Assembly: GCF_015831345.1 (NCBI RefSeq)
Contig: NZ_JADWYS010000001.1
Location: forward strand, 3,314,618 to 3,378,617
Length of the DNA: 64,000 nt
Source: Caenimonas aquaedulcis
GTDB taxonomy: Bacteria; Pseudomonadota; Gammaproteobacteria; Burkholderiales; Burkholderiaceae_C
Reading direction: 5' to 3'
How positions within the stretch are numbered: position 1 is the stretch's first letter; each line of letters begins with the position of its first letter. A program made the position numbers and the translations under genes. Positions 18,013 to 26,958 of the stretch are shown here, in pieces. The notes under the pieces are model-generated. The model had not been told where the DNA came from. It searched no databases and saw only the letters and a program-made list of their open reading frames with translations.

Positions 18013-18234
18013 TCATTTGGAAAGCGGAATTCCGGTCGGCTGGATGTAGCCGAATTTCCACGCGAGCAGGATGCAGATGAACAGCAGGATCGACAAGCCG
18101 ACGCGAAATGCGAGCGCGCGCGCCATGTTGCTCGTCTTGGCCTTGCCGTCCCGGCCGTCGCGCATCATGAAGAAGAGCGCGGAGCCCAGGCTGCCGATGA
18201 TGGCGATGAAGGCGAGCAGCACGAGATATTTCAT
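18013..18234 (-). CDS. Twin transmembrane protein (DUF2909-like)
   Basis: A 73-residue protein with two hydrophobic helices (about 3-23 and 44-64) joined by a basic loop (MMRDGRDGKAK). This fits the DUF2909 twin-membrane family that sits between coxC and SURF1 in betaproteobacteria. It is encoded opposite to the cox genes, and its start lies only 15 bases from the divergent SURF1 start. The function is unknown; an oxidase assembly role is suggested only by location. Confidence 0.78.
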   Translation of the reverse strand: MKYLVLLAFIAIIGSLGSALFFMMRDGRDGKAKTSNMARALAFRVGLSILLFICILLAWKFGYIQPTGIPLSK

Positions 18235-18238
18235 GCCG

Positions 18239-18249
18239 GGGATTATCCC
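18239..18249. promoter_or_regulatory. 11-bp palindrome between divergent starts
   Basis: GGGAT-T-ATCCC is a perfect inverted repeat that fills most of the 15 bases between the twin-TM ATG and the SURF1 GTG. It may affect translation initiation or be a small protein-binding site. It could also be chance. Confidence 0.2.
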
Positions 18250-18975
18250 GTGAGCACGCAACGCACGGCGCGCTTCTGGGCGGTCACACTCGCAGCGGGG
18301 CTTGGGGTCGGGGTCACGGCATGGCTCGGCGCCTGGCAGATGAGCCGCGCATCGCAGAAGCTCGCCATCCAGGCGGCGATCGAACAGCGCAAGGGCATGC
18401 CTGCGATCGGCGCTGCCGAGCTGGCGGCTGCGGGCGGTACTGCCGGCTCCCTCGTACACCGCCAGGTCGAGTTGCGAGGTACGTGGGTCGCGCCGGGAAC
18501 CGTCTACCTCGACAACCGCCAGATGCAAGCCAAGCCGGGTTTCTATGTCGTCACACCGCTGCGGCTGGAAGGCGCGGGCGGCGCGGTGCTGGTCGAGCGG
18601 GGCTGGGTCCAGCGCAACTTCACGGATCGCGCGAAGCTGCCCCTCGTCGAGACGCCCGCGGGACCCGTGGTCGTTCGCGGGCTCGTGGCCCCGCTGCCGT
18701 CCAAGCTATATGACTTCGGCTCGGCGGGCAGCGGCCCCATCCGGCAAAATCTGGATCTGGCGCAGTTCCGCGCCGAAACCGGCCTGCCGCTTCTGGGCGT
18801 GTCCGTCCAGCAAACGGGTCCAGCGTCCGAAGGTCTGCTGCGCGACTGGCCGGAACCCACCACCGGTGTGGAGCGGCACTACGGATATGCTTTCCAGTGG
18901 TGGGCGCTTGCCGTCCTGATCGCGACCCTCTATGCCTGGTTCCAGTTCATCGCCCCCCGCCGAAAGCGCCACTGA
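18250..18975 (+). CDS. SURF1-family cytochrome oxidase assembly protein
   Basis: A 241-residue protein with an N-terminal and a C-terminal membrane helix around a periplasmic domain: the usual SURF1 topology. Family landmarks are WQMSRA(S)QK after the first helix, HRQVELRGTW, YLDNRQ, GFYVVTPL, VERGWV and the terminal HYGYAFQWWAL. SURF1 helps insert heme a into subunit I. The start is GTG 18250, because no ATG precedes the first helix. It overlaps the next gene by one base (TGATG), opening the second cox assembly operon. Confidence 0.9.
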   Translation: MSTQRTARFWAVTLAAGLGVGVTAWLGAWQMSRASQKLAIQAAIEQRKGMPAIGAAELAAAGGTAGSLVHRQVELRGTWVAPGTVYLDNRQMQAKPGFYVVTPLRLEGAGGAVLVERGWVQRNFTDRAKLPLVETPAGPVVVRGLVAPLPSKLYDFGSAGSGPIRQNLDLAQFRAETGLPLLGVSVQQTGPASEGLLRDWPEPTTGVERHYGYAFQWWALAVLIATLYAWFQFIAPRRKRH

Positions 18976-19673
18976 TGCATGACGAGCCGCTGGGCCTGAC
19001 GATCCATTCCCTGCCCGTGCCGCAGGATGCCGCCGCGCACGACGCGCAACGCACCGTGCGCGGCCGCTGGCGCATGCTTGCGGTGATGCTCGTGTGTGCA
19101 GCGCCGGTGATCGCGTCCTACCTCACCTATTACGTCATCCGCCCCAGCGCGCAGCGCAGTTACGGGGAACTGATCGATCCGCAGCGCCCACTCCCCGATG
19201 CGCCGGGCATGAAGCTCGACGGCAGCACTATCGCGCTGCCATCGCTCAAGGGCCAATGGCTCCTGGTGAGCGTTGCGGGGGGCGCCTGCGATGCGCTGTG
19301 CGAGCGGCACCTCTACCTGCAGCGCCAGTTGCGCGAGAGCCTGGGCAAGGACAAGGAGCGCCTCGACTGGATCTGGCTGGTGCCCGACCAGACGCCGGTA
19401 CGCGAAGCCTTGCGACCTGCGCTCGCGCAGGCCACGGTCCTGCGCGTCGATGCGCAGCAGTTGGCGGCATGGCTCGCCCCCGCGGCGGGCCATCGATTGG
19501 AAGACCACATGTACCTCGTCGATCCGCTGGGCCACTGGATGATGCGATTCCCCGCGACATCGGCCGCAGGCGCGATCGACACCGCCGCCGCCGCGAAGGT
19601 GAAACGCGATGTCGAGCGCGTCCTGCGCGCCTCCGCGTCGTGGGACCAGGCGGGAAGGCCCGTGCGTCCATGA
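18975..19673 (+). CDS. Membrane-anchored SCO/thioredoxin-like protein
   Basis: A 232-residue protein with a cytoplasmic N terminus, one membrane helix (about residues 34-55) and a periplasmic domain. It is poorly conserved, but it keeps the three metal ligands expected of SCO proteins: a CxxxC pair (Cys-Asp-Ala-Leu-Cys, near residue 105) and a later His in [11 protein letters not shown]. That His aligns with the DHSAASYVYD part of the true SCO protein encoded 2 kb downstream. It starts at the overlap with SURF1 and ends in an ATGA overlap with ctaA, so it belongs to the oxidase assembly operon. A copper or thiol-reducing role in CuA assembly is inferred. Confidence 0.7.
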   Translation: MHDEPLGLTIHSLPVPQDAAAHDAQRTVRGRWRMLAVMLVCAAPVIASYLTYYVIRPSAQRSYGELIDPQRPLPDAPGMKLDGSTIALPSLKGQWLLVSVAGGACDALCERHLYLQRQLRESLGKDKERLDWIWLVPDQTPVREALRPALAQATVLRVDAQQLAAWLAPAAGHRLEDHMYLVDPLGHWMMRFPATSAAGAIDTAAAAKVKRDVERVLRASASWDQAGRPVRP

Positions 19674-20815
19674 ACTCGCAGGACCTCTACGACCTCACGC
19701 CGGCGCTCCGGGTCGCGCTCACCGGCCTGGTCATCGCCATGGGCCCGCTCGCGTGGGTGTGGATGCGCAACGCCGGCTCGCCCGCGCGGCGCCTGCGGGC
19801 CCTGACGCTGCTCACGCTCTTCCTCACCTTCGACCTGGTGCTGTTCGGCGCATTCACGCGCCTCACCGATTCGGGGCTGGGCTGTCCCGACTGGCCCGGC
19901 TGCTACGGCAACGCCAGCCCGAGCGGTGCGCACGCGCAGATCAGCGAAGCGCAGGCCTCCATGCCGACGGGACCGGTGACGCACGGCAAGGCCTGGGTGG
20001 AGATGGTGCATCGTTACCTCGCCACCGCGGTCGGCGTGCTGATCCTCACGCTCGCCGCTGCGACCTGGTGGCAGCGCAAGCGCGGCGCCGTCGTCAGTCC
20101 ATGGTGGCCGACGCTTACGCTGGCATGGGTGTGCCTGCAGGGCGCGTTCGGCGCGCTGACCGTGACGATGAAGCTGTTCCCCGCGATCGTCACCCTGCAT
20201 TTGCTCGGCGGCCTGGTGCTGCTGTCGCTCCTGAGCGCGCAAGCGGTGGCCCATGCGCACGCGGCGCGCGGCAGCGGCGCGGTGCGCATACCGCGCGCGT
20301 CGCGTGCGTGGCTGGCTGCCGGGTTCGCGCTGCTGTGGCTGCAAGTCGCGTTGGGTGGATGGGTCAGCACCAACTATGCGGTGCTCGCCTGCAGCGAATT
20401 CCCGGCGTGCCAGGGCAGCTGGTGGCCCACCATGGACTGGCAGGACGGCTTCGGCCTCTGGCGCGAGCTGGGCAAGACCACAGGCGGCGAACAGCTCACG
20501 TTCGCGGCGCTGACGGGCATCCATTACGCGCACCGCCTCGCCTCCTATGTCGTATTCGCCGTGCTGGGCACGCTCGCTTGGCATTTGCATCATCGCCTGC
20601 GCCGCCAGTCGAGGTGGCTCGCTGGCCTGCTCCTGTGGCAGTTCGCAACCGGCCTTTCGAACGTGGTGCTCGGCTGGCCGATCGTGGCGGCGGTGTCGCA
20701 CACCGCCGGCGCGGCCGCGCTGGTGGCAGTGCTCACGTGGACGTGGTTCGAGTCGCGCGCGGACGCGGCTGCATCGCCCGTGGCGGCGCGCGATCGCCGG
20801 GAGCTCTCGGCATGA
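19670..20815 (+). CDS. ctaA: Heme A synthase (COX15/CtaA)
   Basis: A 381-residue protein with eight membrane helices in two homologous halves. Conserved heme-binding His residues appear in [24 protein letters not shown] and SHTAGAA. A periplasmic Cys pair is present in the [12 protein letters not shown] loop. The enzyme converts heme O to heme A for subunit I. Its ATG overlaps the previous gene by four bases, and its end overlaps ctaB in the same way, so heme O and heme A synthesis are translated together. Confidence 0.94.
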   Translation: MNSQDLYDLTPALRVALTGLVIAMGPLAWVWMRNAGSPARRLRALTLLTLFLTFDLVLFGAFTRLTDSGLGCPDWPGCYGNASPSGAHAQISEAQASMPTGPVTHGKAWVEMVHRYLATAVGVLILTLAAATWWQRKRGAVVSPWWPTLTLAWVCLQGAFGALTVTMKLFPAIVTLHLLGGLVLLSLLSAQAVAHAHAARGSGAVRIPRASRAWLAAGFALLWLQVALGGWVSTNYAVLACSEFPACQGSWWPTMDWQDGFGLWRELGKTTGGEQLTFAALTGIHYAHRLASYVVFAVLGTLAWHLHHRLRRQSRWLAGLLLWQFATGLSNVVLGWPIVAAVSHTAGAAALVAVLTWTWFESRADAAASPVAARDRRELSA

Positions 20816-21684
20816 GCTCTCGTTTTCGCCAGTTTTATACGCTCACCAAGCCTCGCGTCGTGCAGCTGATCGTGTTCTGCGCGTTGATCGGCATGGTGCT
20901 CGCGGTCCCCGGCCTCCCCACCCTGGACGACGTGCGCCTCGCGGCGATCGCCTGCCTGGGCATCTGGCTGGTGGCCGGCGCGGCCGCGGTGTTCAACTGC
21001 CTGGTGGAAAAGGGCATCGACGCCAAGATGCGCCGCACGCAGATGCGCGCCACGGCACAAGGCGAATTGAGCGACTGGCAGACCCTGCTCTTCGCCGCCA
21101 TCCTGTGCGCGCTGGGCTCGTGGATGCTGTACCGCTGGGTCAACCCACTGACCATGTGGCTCACCTTCGCCACCTTCGTGGGCTACGCGGTCATCTACAC
21201 CGTGATCCTCAAGCCGCTCACGCCGCAGAACATCGTCATCGGCGGCGCCTCCGGCGCGATGCCCCCGGTGCTGGGCTGGGCCGCGATGACGGGACAGGTC
21301 GGGCCCGAAGCGCTGATCCTCTTCCTGATCATCTTCCTGTGGACGCCGCCGCACTTCTGGGCGCTCGCCCTGTATCGCGTCGAGGACTACCGCAAATCCG
21401 GCCTGCCGATGTTGCCCGTGACCCACGGCAACGCCTTCACGCGTCTGCAGATCCTGCTCTATACCTTCATCCTGTTCGCCGCGTGCCTGATGCCCTTCGT
21501 CTATGGCATGAGCTCGTGGCTGTACCTCGCGGCCGCTGTCGTCCTGAGCGCAGGGTTCTGCATCTATGGGTTTCGCCTGTGGCGCGAATATTCCGATGCC
21601 CTCGCGCGCAAGACATTCCGCTTTTCGCTCATCCACCTCAGTGCGCTGTTCGCGGCGCTGCTGATCGACCACTACGTTTTCTGA
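20812..21684 (+). CDS. ctaB: Heme O synthase (protoheme IX farnesyltransferase)
   Basis: A 290-residue UbiA-superfamily prenyltransferase with about nine membrane helices. The first aspartate-rich region appears as [15 protein letters not shown]. The second conserved region is [12 protein letters not shown] followed by [14 protein letters not shown]. It attaches a farnesyl group to heme B to form heme O, the substrate of ctaA. The ATG overlaps the ctaA stop. Length is typical for CtaB/CyoE. Confidence 0.95.
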   Translation: MSSRFRQFYTLTKPRVVQLIVFCALIGMVLAVPGLPTLDDVRLAAIACLGIWLVAGAAAVFNCLVEKGIDAKMRRTQMRATAQGELSDWQTLLFAAILCALGSWMLYRWVNPLTMWLTFATFVGYAVIYTVILKPLTPQNIVIGGASGAMPPVLGWAAMTGQVGPEALILFLIIFLWTPPHFWALALYRVEDYRKSGLPMLPVTHGNAFTRLQILLYTFILFAACLMPFVYGMSSWLYLAAAVVLSAGFCIYGFRLWREYSDALARKTFRFSLIHLSALFAALLIDHYVF

Positions 21685-21686
21685 CC

Positions 21687-22286
21687 ATGAACCGCCGACA
21701 CCTTCTCCGCGCCTCGCTCTGGGCAGCCGCCGGCTGCGGTTCGCTCGCCGCCTGCACCGAGTCCAAGCCGCAGTTCGCCGCCATCGACCTGACCGGCGCG
21801 GATTACGCGAAGGACTTCCAGCTCCCGGACCAGGCCGGCGTGGTGCGCAGCCTGAAGGACTTTCGCGGAAAGATCGTCGTGCTGTTCTTCGGCTACACGC
21901 AGTGCCCGGACGTGTGCCCCACGACGATGGCCGAGATTGCCCAGGCGAAGAAGCTGCTCGGCCCCGACGGCGACAAGGTCCAGGGCGTGTTCGTGACGGT
22001 CGACCCGGAGCGCGACACGCCCGAGGTGCTGAAGAACTACATGGCCAATTTCGACCCGAGCTTCATCGCGTTGCGCGGGACACCCGACCAGCTCGCTGCC
22101 ATGGCGAAGGACTTCAAGGTTTACTACAAGAAGGTCGACGGCAAGACGGCGGCGAGCTACACCATGGACCACTCCGCCGCCAGCTATGTGTACGACACCA
22201 AGGGCCAATTGCGGCTGTATACGCGCTACGGCAGCGGCGCGCAGTCGCTCGCATCGGACCTCAAGCTGCTGCTCGCACAGGCGTGA
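21687..22286 (+). CDS. SCO1/SenC/PrrC-family copper chaperone lipoprotein
   Basis: A 199-residue protein with a basic start, a hydrophobic segment and a lipobox ending at Cys23 (Ser-Leu-Ala-Ala-Cys), so it is probably a membrane-anchored lipoprotein. The copper ligands of SCO proteins are present: Cys73 and Cys77 in QCPDVCPTT, and His in MDHSAASYVYD. SCO proteins deliver copper to, or reduce, the CuA site of subunit II. It follows ctaB directly with a 2-base gap and is the last oxidase-related gene of the operon. It is unrelated to the selenoneine SenC despite the shared name. Confidence 0.94.
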   Translation: MNRRHLLRASLWAAAGCGSLAACTESKPQFAAIDLTGADYAKDFQLPDQAGVVRSLKDFRGKIVVLFFGYTQCPDVCPTTMAEIAQAKKLLGPDGDKVQGVFVTVDPERDTPEVLKNYMANFDPSFIALRGTPDQLAAMAKDFKVYYKKVDGKTAASYTMDHSAASYVYDTKGQLRLYTRYGSGAQSLASDLKLLLAQA

Positions 22287-22293
22287 TGCGCCC

Positions 22294-23115
22294 ATGGTCC
22301 AGCACCTGCTCGGACGCAAAGGGGCGGCGCGGATCGCGCTGATACCGGCTGAAGTGCTCGACGCGTTGAACGAAGGGCTCCTGCCCACGGTCAACCTCAA
22401 TGAATTCCTCGCGCTCGACCTCGCGCGGCTGGCCCGCAGGGTCGCGGGGCAGGTGGGTCTGCCCCCGGATCACGAGCGCCTCTCCGACACACTTGCGATG
22501 CTGGCCGCGTTCCGGCCCGTCAAGCGCCACGAGCACGTCGCGCGCGCGTTCTACGACCTGACGCAGCCGCGGGCCGACCGCGACGCCATCGCACATGCGC
22601 TCGCGACGCACGCCAGCGACGTGGCGCGCTGCTGGGCCGCGCAATGGGTGATGTTTGCGCCGCTGCCGCTCGCCCGCAAGCTGGAGGCGGTGCACCGGTT
22701 CGCCGACGACCCGCACTTCGGCGTGCGGGAGGTCGCGTGGATGGCGGTGCGCGACCAGGTGGCCGGCGAAGTGGATGCGGCGATCGGGCTGCTCGAGCCC
22801 TGGGTCGCCCATCCGCGCGACAACATCCGGCGCTTCGCCAGCGAACTCACGCGACCGCGCGGGGTGTGGTGCGCGCAGATCGACGCGTTGAAACGTGAGC
22901 CCTGGCGCGCGCTCGCGCTGCTCGAACCGCTTCGCGCCGACCCGAGCCGTTACGTGCAGAACTCGGTGGCGAACTGGCTCAACGACGCGAGCAAAACGCA
23001 GCCGCAGTGGGTGCAGGAGCTGTGCGACCGCTGGAGCGCCCAATCGCGCACGCCCCAGACGGCCTATATCGTGCGCCGCGCCACCCGGAGCCTGGCGTCC
23101 CTCACTCCGCCTTGA
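22294..23115 (+). CDS. AlkD-like HEAT-repeat DNA alkylation repair protein
   Basis: A 273-residue all-helical protein built of repeated helix pairs. The WMAVRDQV and ARCWAAQWV stretches and the terminal RYVQNSVANWLND segment resemble AlkD-type DNA glycosylases, which excise 3- and 7-alkylpurines by wrapping HEAT repeats around DNA. The assignment rests on the repeat pattern and the RYVQNSVANWLND motif and is moderate. It starts 8 bases after the SCO gene. Its last 14 bases overlap the convergent TctC gene. Confidence 0.75.
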   Translation: MVQHLLGRKGAARIALIPAEVLDALNEGLLPTVNLNEFLALDLARLARRVAGQVGLPPDHERLSDTLAMLAAFRPVKRHEHVARAFYDLTQPRADRDAIAHALATHASDVARCWAAQWVMFAPLPLARKLEAVHRFADDPHFGVREVAWMAVRDQVAGEVDAAIGLLEPWVAHPRDNIRRFASELTRPRGVWCAQIDALKREPWRALALLEPLRADPSRYVQNSVANWLNDASKTQPQWVQELCDRWSAQSRTPQTAYIVRRATRSLASLTPP

Positions 23116-24097
23116 TCCCGCGCATGGCGATCACGCCGCCGAGCAGCGCGGTGTCGGACTTGATGCGATTGGCCAGCCCTTCGGAGGAGGTGCCCGCGAC
23201 CTGCCAGCCCTGCTGGAACAGCTTCGCACGCACGTCGGGCGTGCGGGCGATTTCGCCGATCAGCTGCGACAGCTTCGCCACGATGGGCTTCGGCATGGAT
23301 TGAGGCGCCGCCGCCGCCGTCCAGATCTCCAGCTGGAAGCCACGTGTCACGCCCCCTTCGTCCAGGCTGGGGTATTCGGGCACGAGCGAGCTGCGCCCGG
23401 TCGACGTCACGCCGATGGCCTTGAGCTTGCCCGCGCGGATCTGCACGGCCGCCAGTCCCGGCGGCAGCAGGGCCAGCTGGACCTGGCCGCCGATCATCGC
23501 GTTGATCACCTGCGGGTTGCCGGGGTAGGGCACGTGCACCGGATCGATGTTCGTCTTGGTCTTGAGCAATTCCATGCCGATGTGGCCGACCGTCCCGACC
23601 CCGGGCGTGCCGTAGCTCCACTTGTTGCCCGCGTTGCGCGCGGCGAGGAAGAAGTCCTGTGCGTTGTTGCCCGGCGCGTTCGCCGGTGCGGTCAGCAGCA
23701 GCGGGGCGGTGCCGATCAGGCTGATGGGCGCGAGGTCCTTCAGGGGGTCGAACGGGGTCGCGGGGTTCAGCAGCTTCGCGATCGTCATGTTGCCATTGAT
23801 CATCACGCCGATGGTGTGGTCGTCGGTGGCCTTGGCGACCAGGTCCGCGGCGATGTTGCCGCCGGCGCCGGTGCGGTTGTCCACGATCACCGGTTGGCCC
23901 AGGGCCCTGGACAGGGGCTCGGCGATGGTTCGCGCCACGAGGTCGGGGGTGGAGCCGCCGGGGAACCCGACGATGATGCGCAGCGTCTTGGTGGGCCACG
24001 CGGGCGCGGTCCTGGCCGATTTCTGGGCGAAGCCGGCGGTCGATGCAGCGGCGAGCGCGAGCAGCAGGACGGTGCGGCGGAGGGGGAACTGGGACAT
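23102..24097 (-). CDS. Bug/TctC-type periplasmic solute receptor
   Basis: A 331-residue secreted protein with a clear signal peptide (cleavage after Gly-Phe-Ala near residue 25). The Bug-family start of the mature domain follows: WPTKTLRIIVGFPGGSTPD and later GQPVIVDNRTGAGGNIA. These receptors bind carboxylates for tripartite tricarboxylate transporters, but most are orphans, as here; no tctA or tctB gene is adjacent. Such gene families are greatly expanded in Comamonadaceae and Bordetella. ATG 24097 has GAGGAAG at good spacing, so the longer upstream frame is rejected. Confidence 0.92.
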   Translation of the reverse strand: MSQFPLRRTVLLLALAAASTAGFAQKSARTAPAWPTKTLRIIVGFPGGSTPDLVARTIAEPLSRALGQPVIVDNRTGAGGNIAADLVAKATDDHTIGVMINGNMTIAKLLNPATPFDPLKDLAPISLIGTAPLLLTAPANAPGNNAQDFFLAARNAGNKWSYGTPGVGTVGHIGMELLKTKTNIDPVHVPYPGNPQVINAMIGGQVQLALLPPGLAAVQIRAGKLKAIGVTSTGRSSLVPEYPSLDEGGVTRGFQLEIWTAAAAPQSMPKPIVAKLSQLIGEIARTPDVRAKLFQQGWQVAGTSSEGLANRIKSDTALLGGVIAMRGIKAE

Positions 24098-24190
24098 GGA
24101 TGCTTCCTCGGGTAATGCGGCCCGCAGGGCGGGTTTCGGAATGCCAATCCTATCGCCTCGGGCGAAGGCGGCGCCGTCCACGGACATTGC

Positions 24191-25909
24191 CTAGAAATTC
24201 AGCGGACGGATCACCTTGCGGCTGTCGGCGGGCATGGCCCTCGCCGCGTCCTGGAGCCACTTGAGGCTGGCCGCGGCGTTGAGCTCCCTTTCGGGGAGCA
24301 TGGCCAGCGTGATGCAGAACTTGAGGGTGGTGCCCGTGGGCAGCGCGTCGGCCTGACGAAGCCCGCTCGCGACGATCTGCTGCGCACGGCTGAGGGCGAC
24401 CGCCGAGCCCGTCGGACCCTCGAGCAGGATCGCGAATTCATGGTCGCCCGTGCGTGCCGCCAGGTCGACGTCGGTGATGGCCTGCCGCAATAGCGACGCG
24501 GCCACTACCAGTACGCGGTCGCCCATTTCGCGGCCGTACTCGGTCACCAGCGCGTCGAAATTCGAAATCCGGAGCGCGATGAGGCCGCAGCCGTGCCGCA
24601 TGCTGCGCGCGCGCGTGAGGGCGCTTTCCAGCCGCTGCAGCAGGGTGCGGTTGTGCGCCAGCCCGGTGAGCGCGTCGTTGTGCGACAGCCCCGCCGCCCG
24701 GTCGAACGTGACGCGGCGGCGTGTGGCGCGCAAGCTCAGCGCATAAAAGAGGATGGGCATCTCGATCGCCGCGCCGATGGACAGGCCGTAGCGGGTGAGT
24801 GCACTCGCCGGGATCAGGTTCAGGCCGCGGGCGACCGGGAACAGCGCCATGACGAGGACGGGCACGAAGCCTAGCGCGATGAGGCGGATGTACGGGTCTT
24901 CGCCCTGGGCCCACACGAGCATCACGAGGCCCGCCACGACCGCGAGGGCCACGAGGGTGAGCGCCATGACGAGCGCGAAGGACGTGCGCGACGTGAGCAG
25001 GGTGTCGAGCGCGACCGCGGACAGCAGCGCGAAGATCAGGGCCCACACGGCGAGGTCGAGTGCACGCGAGAACCGCGCCGGCTCCGTGACCGTGCGCGCG
25101 AACCACAAGGCGCAGGCGCCGGAGATGCCCGGGAGCACGAAGGTGGCCACTTCGTTCCAGTGCAGCCAGTGGTCCCACACGTGCTGCGCCCCCACGCCGA
25201 GGTAGGCGAGCTGCCCGATGGCCAGCGACCCCACATACACGGCATAGGCGCGGAAATTCCTGTCGCGCTGCACGATGCCGTTGGCCGCGGCGATGAGCGT
25301 GATGAGCGCGGCGAGCCCGAAGTAGGCGCCGAGCAGGAATTGCTCCCGCTCCCGCGAAGCGAGGAGCCGGGGCTGGTCGTAGATCGCGATCGGGGAGGCG
25401 AAATCCACACGGGCATGCTCGACGCGCAGCCAGTAGCGCACCGGCTTGCCGGTCACCCCGGAGAGTTCGAAGGTCGGGAACCGTCCGGGCAAGGGCCACT
25501 GCGAGACGGGCATCGTGTCGCCCGCCTCCTGTTCGACCCACTTGCCGTCTTCGCCCCGGTAGAACAGCTGCGCCCGGTCGATGCCGGACGAAGCCAGCTC
25601 GAGGAACCACCGCCCACCGGCGGACTGCGCGTCGAACTGGAACCACAGCGCCTTGCCGTCGATGTTGTAGGTGCGGCCCGGCTCGCGCAAGGCCCAGGGA
25701 AGGGAGGCGAAGTCGGCCTCCACCCGATCGGCCGAACGCAGGCCCGTCGCGTCGACCCAGAAGCGGCTGTTGCCGTCCAGCGAAACACCGGCTGCCGACG
25801 GGTTCAGGGCAATGGTCGGCACCGATGCCGCGCCTTGGGCGAACACCTGCCCACCCACCACGAGGCAGGCCAACCAGCCGATCAGGATCACGCGAAGAAA
25901 ACGCTGCAC
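24191..25909 (-). CDS. 7TM-DISM sensor protein with degenerate GGDEF domain
   Basis: A 572-residue membrane protein. A signal peptide (about 1-24) is followed by a periplasmic 7TMR-DISM type 2 domain (about 35-180), seven membrane helices (about 190-400) and a GGDEF-fold domain (about 415-560). The catalytic motif is altered: Gly-Asp-His-Glu-Phe at 488-492 instead of Gly-Gly-Asp/Glu-Glu-Phe. Cyclase activity is therefore doubtful, and the domain may only bind nucleotide or partners. The start is GTG 25909: no ATG exists before the signal peptide, and the sequence further upstream reads through the rpoH terminator. It follows rpoH on the same strand but is separated by that terminator. Confidence 0.85.
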   Translation of the reverse strand: MQRFLRVILIGWLACLVVGGQVFAQGAASVPTIALNPSAAGVSLDGNSRFWVDATGLRSADRVEADFASLPWALREPGRTYNIDGKALWFQFDAQSAGGRWFLELASSGIDRAQLFYRGEDGKWVEQEAGDTMPVSQWPLPGRFPTFELSGVTGKPVRYWLRVEHARVDFASPIAIYDQPRLLASREREQFLLGAYFGLAALITLIAAANGIVQRDRNFRAYAVYVGSLAIGQLAYLGVGAQHVWDHWLHWNEVATFVLPGISGACALWFARTVTEPARFSRALDLAVWALIFALLSAVALDTLLTSRTSFALVMALTLVALAVVAGLVMLVWAQGEDPYIRLIALGFVPVLVMALFPVARGLNLIPASALTRYGLSIGAAIEMPILFYALSLRATRRRVTFDRAAGLSHNDALTGLAHNRTLLQRLESALTRARSMRHGCGLIALRISNFDALVTEYGREMGDRVLVVAASLLRQAITDVDLAARTGDHEFAILLEGPTGSAVALSRAQQIVASGLRQADALPTGTTLKFCITLAMLPERELNAAASLKWLQDAARAMPADSRKVIRPLNF

Positions 25910-25946
25910 GTCGCAGATTGTTACAGCAATCCCGCCGGTGCCACCC

Positions 25947-25976
25947 AAAAAGAGAAAGCCCGCTCGAGGCGGGCTT
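25947..25976 (-). terminator. Rho-independent terminator after rpoH
   Basis: AAGCCCGC / GCGGGCTT form an 8-bp stem (25956-25963 and 25969-25976) with a 5-base loop. Read on the minus strand it is followed by TTCTCTTTTT. It lies 20 bases past the rpoH stop. Confidence 0.85.
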
Positions 25977-25995
25977 CGTGGGAAGAAGGGGGGCT

Positions 25996-26928
25996 TCAGG
26001 CGTAAGCCGCGAGCGCCTTCTTCATCTTCTTCATCGCCGCGGTTTCGATCTGGCGAATGCGCTCGGCGCTCACGCCGTATTCGCTTGCGAGGTCGTGCAG
26101 CGTCATGCCGCCCGAACCGTCGTCGTTCACCTTCAGCCAACGCTCTTCCACGATGCGGCGGCTGCGCGCGTCCAGTTGCTCCAGGGCGGAGGCGATGCCG
26201 TCGGTGGCCATCGAGTCGCGCTGGCGCGATTCCATCACCGCCGTCGGTTCATGGTTCGCATCGGACAGGTAGGCGATGGGGCCGAACGCCTCTTCGCCGT
26301 CGTCGCTGGGCGCCGGGTCCAGCAGCACGTCGCCGCCGGACATGCGCGCTTCCATCTCGATGACTTCCTCGCGCTTCACGTTCAGCTCGCGCGCCATCGT
26401 CTCGATCTGCGCTTCGGTCAGGCTGTCGCGGTGGGTCTGCGTGTCCGCGTCGTCCTTGAAGCCCTGCTTCATCGAGCGAAGGTTGAAGAACAGCTTGCGC
26501 TGCGCCTTGGTCGTCGCGACCTTCACCATGCGCCAGTTCTTCAGGATGTACTCGTGGATCTCGGCCTTGATCCAGTGCAGCGCATAGCTCACCAGCCGCA
26601 CGCCCTGTTCGGGGTCGAAGCGCTTCACGGCCTTCATCAGGCCGATGTTGCCTTCCTGGATCAGGTCGCCGTGCGGCAGGCCGTAGCCCAGGTACTTGCG
26701 GGATACGGAGACGACCAGCCGCAGGTGCGAGAGCACCAGCTTCCCGGCGGCTTCGATGTCGTTGTCGTCGCGGAATTTGCGCGCGAACTCCTGCTCCTCC
26801 TGCGGAGTGAGCATGGGCAGGCGGTTGACCGCCGAAATGTATGCGTCGAGGTTGCCCAGCGAGGGCACGACGGCCCAGGGGCTGGACATGGTCAGGGCCG
26901 TGCCGGAGGAGGCGATAGAGTCGGACAT
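25996..26928 (-). CDS. rpoH: RNA polymerase heat-shock sigma factor (sigma-32)
   Basis: A 310-residue group 3 sigma factor. It shows region 2 (GDLIQEGNIGLMKAVKRFDP, then SYALHWIKAEIHEYILKN), the RpoH box region (RKLFFNLRS) that interacts with core enzyme, and region 4 with a helix-turn-helix (TLHDLASEYGVSAERIRQIE). It directs transcription of heat-shock genes. An in-frame ATG at 26949 exists, but the predicted promoter would start RNA only a few bases before it. I therefore choose ATG 26928, which gives the usual RpoH N terminus and has AAAGGG upstream. The promoter overlaps a CIRCE operator, so control by HrcA is expected. Confidence 0.95.
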   Translation of the reverse strand: MSDSIASSGTALTMSSPWAVVPSLGNLDAYISAVNRLPMLTPQEEQEFARKFRDDNDIEAAGKLVLSHLRLVVSVSRKYLGYGLPHGDLIQEGNIGLMKAVKRFDPEQGVRLVSYALHWIKAEIHEYILKNWRMVKVATTKAQRKLFFNLRSMKQGFKDDADTQTHRDSLTEAQIETMARELNVKREEVIEMEARMSGGDVLLDPAPSDDGEEAFGPIAYLSDANHEPTAVMESRQRDSMATDGIASALEQLDARSRRIVEERWLKVNDDGSGGMTLHDLASEYGVSAERIRQIETAAMKKMKKALAAYA

Positions 26929-26958
26929 TAACAGGGACCCTTTCTTCATATATGTGCC

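Noticed and set aside
21687..22286. Calling the SCO gene part of the selenoneine pathway because the family is also named SenC
   Set aside because: SCO1/SenC/PrrC proteins are copper chaperones; the selenoneine SenC is the SelD-type protein at 27625.
26929..26949. Upstream ATG (26949) as the rpoH start
   Set aside because: The predicted transcription start lies only a few bases before it, and the added residues are not part of the usual RpoH N terminus.
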